This document shows positions 60,878 through 64,000 of a DNA stretch of 64,000 nucleotides, piece by piece. The first letter of the stretch is position 1. Each line of letters begins with the position of its first letter. The translations under genes were made by a program, and so were the position numbers. The DNA comes from Sepiola atlantica (lineage: Eukaryota; Mollusca; Cephalopoda; Sepiida; Sepiolidae), in contig OY744547.1 of the NCBI GenBank assembly GCA_963556195.1, positions 3,859,671 to 3,923,670 on the forward strand. Reading direction: 5' to 3'. The notes under the pieces were generated by a model. That model did no database searches, was not told the DNA's origin, and was given only the letters and a program-made list of their open reading frames with translations.

Positions 60878-62361
60878 GTTTGACAGACCAAAGAAATTGT
60901 TATTTCCAACTAAAATTCTACAAGCCGAAGCAATTGATATTTTCAACTTAGGTTTGACAGACCAAAGAAATTGTTATTTCCACTAAAATTCTACAAGCCG
61001 AAGCAATTGATATTTTCAACTTAGGTTTGACAGACCAAAGAAATTGTTATTTCCACTAAAATTCTACAAGCCGAAGCAATTGGTATTTTCAACTTAGGTT
61101 TGACAGACCAAAGAAATTGTTATTTCCACTAAAATTCTACACGCCGAAGCAATTGATATTTTCAACTTAGGTTTGACAGACCAAAGAAATTGTTATTTCT
61201 AACTAAAATTCTATAAGCCGAAGCAATTGATATTTTCAACTTAGGTTTGACAGACCAAAGAAATTGTTATTTCCAACTAAAATTCTACAAGCCGAAGCAA
61301 TTGGTATTTTCAACTTAGGTTTGACAGACCAAAGAAATTGTTATTTCCAACTAAAATTCTATAAGCCGAAGCAATTGATATTTTCAACTTCGGTTTGACA
61401 GACCAAAGAAATTGTTATTTCCAACTAAAATTCTACAAGCCGAAGCAATTGATATTTTCAACTTAGGTTTGACAGACCAAAGAAATTGTTATTTCCAACT
61501 AAAATTCTACAAGCCGAAGCGATTGATATTTTCAACTTCGGTTTGACAGACCAAAGAAATTATTATTTCCAACTAAAATTCTACAAGCCGAAGCAATTGA
61601 TATTTTCAACTTAGGTTTGACAGACCAAAGAAATTGTTATTTCTACTAAAATTCTACAAGCCGAAGCAATTGATATTTTAAACTTAGGTTTGACAGACCA
61701 AAGAAATTGTTATTTCCAACTAAAATTCTACAAGCCGAAGCAATTGATATTTTCAACTAAGGTTTGACAGACCAAAGAAATTGTTATTGCCAACTAAAAT
61801 TCTACAAGCCGAAGCAATTGATATTTTCAACTTCGGTTTGACAGACCAAAGAAATTGTTATTTTCATTAGATTTCTACAAGCCGAAGCAATTGATATTTT
61901 CAACTAAGGTTTGACAGACCACAGAAATTGTTATTTCCACTAAAATTCTACAAGCCGAAGCAATTGATATTTTCAACTTAGGTTTTACAGACCAAAGAAA
62001 TTGTTATTTCCACTAAAATTCTACCAGCCGAAGCAATTGATATTTTTAACTTAGGTTTGACAGACCAAAGAAATTGTTATTTCCACTAAAATTCTACCAG
62101 CCGAAGCAATTGATATTTTCAACTTAGGTTTGACAGACCAAAGAAATTGTTATTTCCACTAAAATTCTACCAGCCGAAGCAATTGATATTTTCAACTTAG
62201 GTTTGACAGACCAAAGAAATTGTTATTTCCACTAAAATTCTACCAGCCGAAGCAATTGATATTTTCAACTTAGGTTTGACAGACGAAAGAAATTATTATT
62301 TCTAACAAAAACTCTACAGGCCGAAGCAATTGATATTTTCAACTTAAGTTTGACAGACCAC
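60878..62361. repeat. Tandem array, 72-74-bp unit, about 20 copies
   Basis: Each unit contains TTTGACAGACCAAAGAAATT, GTTATTTCC, ACTAAAATTCTA, AAGCCGAAGCAATTG and TATTTTCAACTTAGG. Unit length alternates between forms with TTTCCAACTAAA and TTTCCACTAAA, two bases apart. Twenty-one GACAGAC-type junctions are visible. Variants CTTCGGTTTG, CTAAGGTTTG and TACCAGCC are clustered; the last occurs in four adjacent units near 62025-62245. No frame is kept. Confidence 0.95.
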
Positions 62362-62489
62362 ATCAAACAATGTTTTAAAGTTATTTGACAGACCAAATAA
62401 AATATTGTTTTCAACTAAAGCAAACGTTAATTTTGATTCTTGATTATTAAACGTCCAATTCGATTCAGCAAGGTGTTAAAAACCAAATT
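62362..62489. other. Spacer between the two tandem arrays
   Basis: Starts with degenerate remnants of the previous unit (ATTTGACAGACCAAATAAAA at 62393), followed by unique sequence. Confidence 0.7.
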
Positions 62490-63948
62490 GACAAATTACG
62501 TACAAAACTACATATTACATACACAATTGACAAATTACGTTCAACATTGACATATTACGTATAAAATTAACAAATTACGTACAAAATTAACAAATTACGT
62601 ACAAAATTAACAAATTACGTACAAAATTGACAAATTATGTACAAAATTGACAAATTATGTACAAAATTAACAAATTATGTACAAAATTAACAAATTACGT
62701 ACAAAATTGACAAATTAAGTACAAAATAACCAAATCACATACAAAATTAACAAATTACGTATAAAATTAACAAATTACGTACAAAATTAACAAATTACGT
62801 ACAAAATTAACAAATTACGTACAAAATTGACAAATTATGTACAAAATTAACAAATTATGTACAAAATTAACAAATTACGTACAAAATTAACAAATTACGT
62901 ACAAAATTGACAAATTAAGTACAAAATAACCAAATCACATACAAAATTAACAAATTACGTATAAAATTAACAAATTACGTACAAAATTAACAAATTACGT
63001 ACAAAATTAACAAATTACGTACAAAATTGACAAATTATGTACAAAATTAACAAATTATGTACAAAATTAACAAATTACGTACAAAATTAACAAATTAAGT
63101 ACAAAATAACCAAATCACATACAAAATTAACAAATTACGTACAAAATTGACAAATTTACGTACAAAATTGACAAATTATGTACAAAATTAACAAATTATG
63201 TACAAAATTAACAAATTATGTACAAAATTGACAAATTAAGTACAAAATTAACAAATTACGTACAAAATTAACAAATTACGTACAAAATTGACAAATTAAG
63301 TACAAAATAACCAAATCACGTACAAAATTAACAAATTACGTACAAAATTAACAAATTACGTACAAAATTGACAAATTATGTACAAAATTAACAAATTACG
63401 TACAAAATTAACAAATTACGTACAAAATTAACAAATCATGTACAAAATTAACAAATTAAGTACAAAATAACCAAATCACATACAAAATTAACAAATTACG
63501 TACAAAATTAACAAATTTACGTACAAAATTGACAAATTATGTACAAAATTAACAAATTATGTACAAAATTAACAAATTATGTACAAAATTAACAAATTAC
63601 GTACAAAATTAACAAATTAAGTACAAAATAACCAAATCACATACAAAATTAACAAATTACGTACAAAATTAACAAATTTACGTACAAAATTGACAAATTA
63701 TGTACAAAATTAACAAATTATGTACAAAATTAACAAATTATGTACAAAATTGACAAATTAAGTACAAAATTAACAAATTACGTACAAAATTAACAAATTA
63801 CGTACAAAATTGACAAATTAAGTACAAAATAACCAAATCACGTACAAAATTAACAAATTACGTACAAAATTAACAAATTACGTACAAAATTGACAAATTA
63901 TGTACAAAATTAACAAATTACGTACAAAATTGACAAATTACGTACAAT
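62490..63948. repeat. Tandem array, 20-bp unit, about 73 copies
   Basis: The unit is ACAAATTACGTACAAAATTA, with frequent C/T (TACGTA to TATGTA) and A/G (TTAA to TTGA) variants. A diverged pair with AAGTACAAAATAACC and AAATCACATAC recurs at 62711, 62911, 63091, 63292, 63452, 63613 and 63813, steps of 160-201 bp, showing higher-order structure. Three units have one extra T (CAAATTTACG at 63151, 63512 and 63673). Confidence 0.96.
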
Positions 63949-64000
63949 TATATATTTTAATGGAAATCACTCCAAACAAAGCACGAAGCCACTGCATGTA
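63949..64000. other. Right edge, unique sequence
   Basis: The array ends at TACGTACAATTATATATT and short unique sequence runs to the window edge. Confidence 0.6.

Noticed and set aside
62490..63948. CRISPR-like array
   Set aside because: The 20-bp units are contiguous with no unique spacers and the context is eukaryotic.

Overview
The window is animal nuclear DNA, most likely from a mollusc and perhaps a cephalopod. The reasons are very long (TA)n, (ATT)n and (GA)n tracts, an AT-rich background, decayed mariner, Tc1, LINE and Penelope copies, a U2-snRNA-headed SINE, and no bacterial gene layout. The taxon is an inference; nothing in the sequence names it. I found no intact protein-coding gene, tRNA or rRNA in the 64 kb. 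All recognisable coding sequence is transposon debris. REGION 1 (1-1315): microsatellites, a small hairpin element that reads as a hammerhead ribozyme on the minus strand, and a Penelope-type 3' fragment. REGION 2 (about 1316-38757): one satellite array with a 99-bp unit and roughly 378 copies. It carries several levels of higher-order repetition and local domains of shared variants. The unit is 33 codons long and stop-free in one minus-strand frame, so long repetitive open frames run through it (up to 1284 codons). Frameshifting units, recurrent stop variants and mostly amino-acid-changing variation argue against a protein. REGION 3 (38758-42600): a chain of dead elements. These are a 3'-truncated Tc1-like transposon with an IR/DR-type left end, a CR1-like LINE tail on the minus strand, and a mariner copy with both ends and its TA target site but a broken transposase. 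A (TTA)n tract follows. REGION 4 (42600-49500): mostly unassigned sequence, three copies of a roughly 340-bp dispersed repeat with (AAT)n tails, and a rearranged Penelope-like element. That element keeps a GIY-YIG endonuclease segment and inverted, hammerhead-bearing terminal repeats. REGION 5 (49500-56420): LINE reverse-transcriptase tails, two copies of a U2-headed SINE (one with a perfect 10-bp target-site duplication), a second copy of the hammerhead hairpin element, a two-part dispersed repeat (called D/E here) that carries a well-formed hammerhead at 54445-54493, a probable solo LTR, and a 2 x 136-bp almost perfect palindrome. REGION 6 (56420-60490): low-copy-looking sequence with a CpG-richer patch, then another Penelope 3' end and a 38-bp-arm hairpin. 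REGION 7 (60878-63948): two further tandem arrays, one with a 72-74-bp unit (about 20 copies) and one with a 20-bp unit (about 73 copies). The unifying theme is repeat biology. The 99-bp array could be pericentromeric or other heterochromatin. Around it is an unusual density of hammerhead-like self-cleaving RNA motifs of several distinct sequence families, most in or near Penelope-type debris, with stem pairing kept by different sequences.
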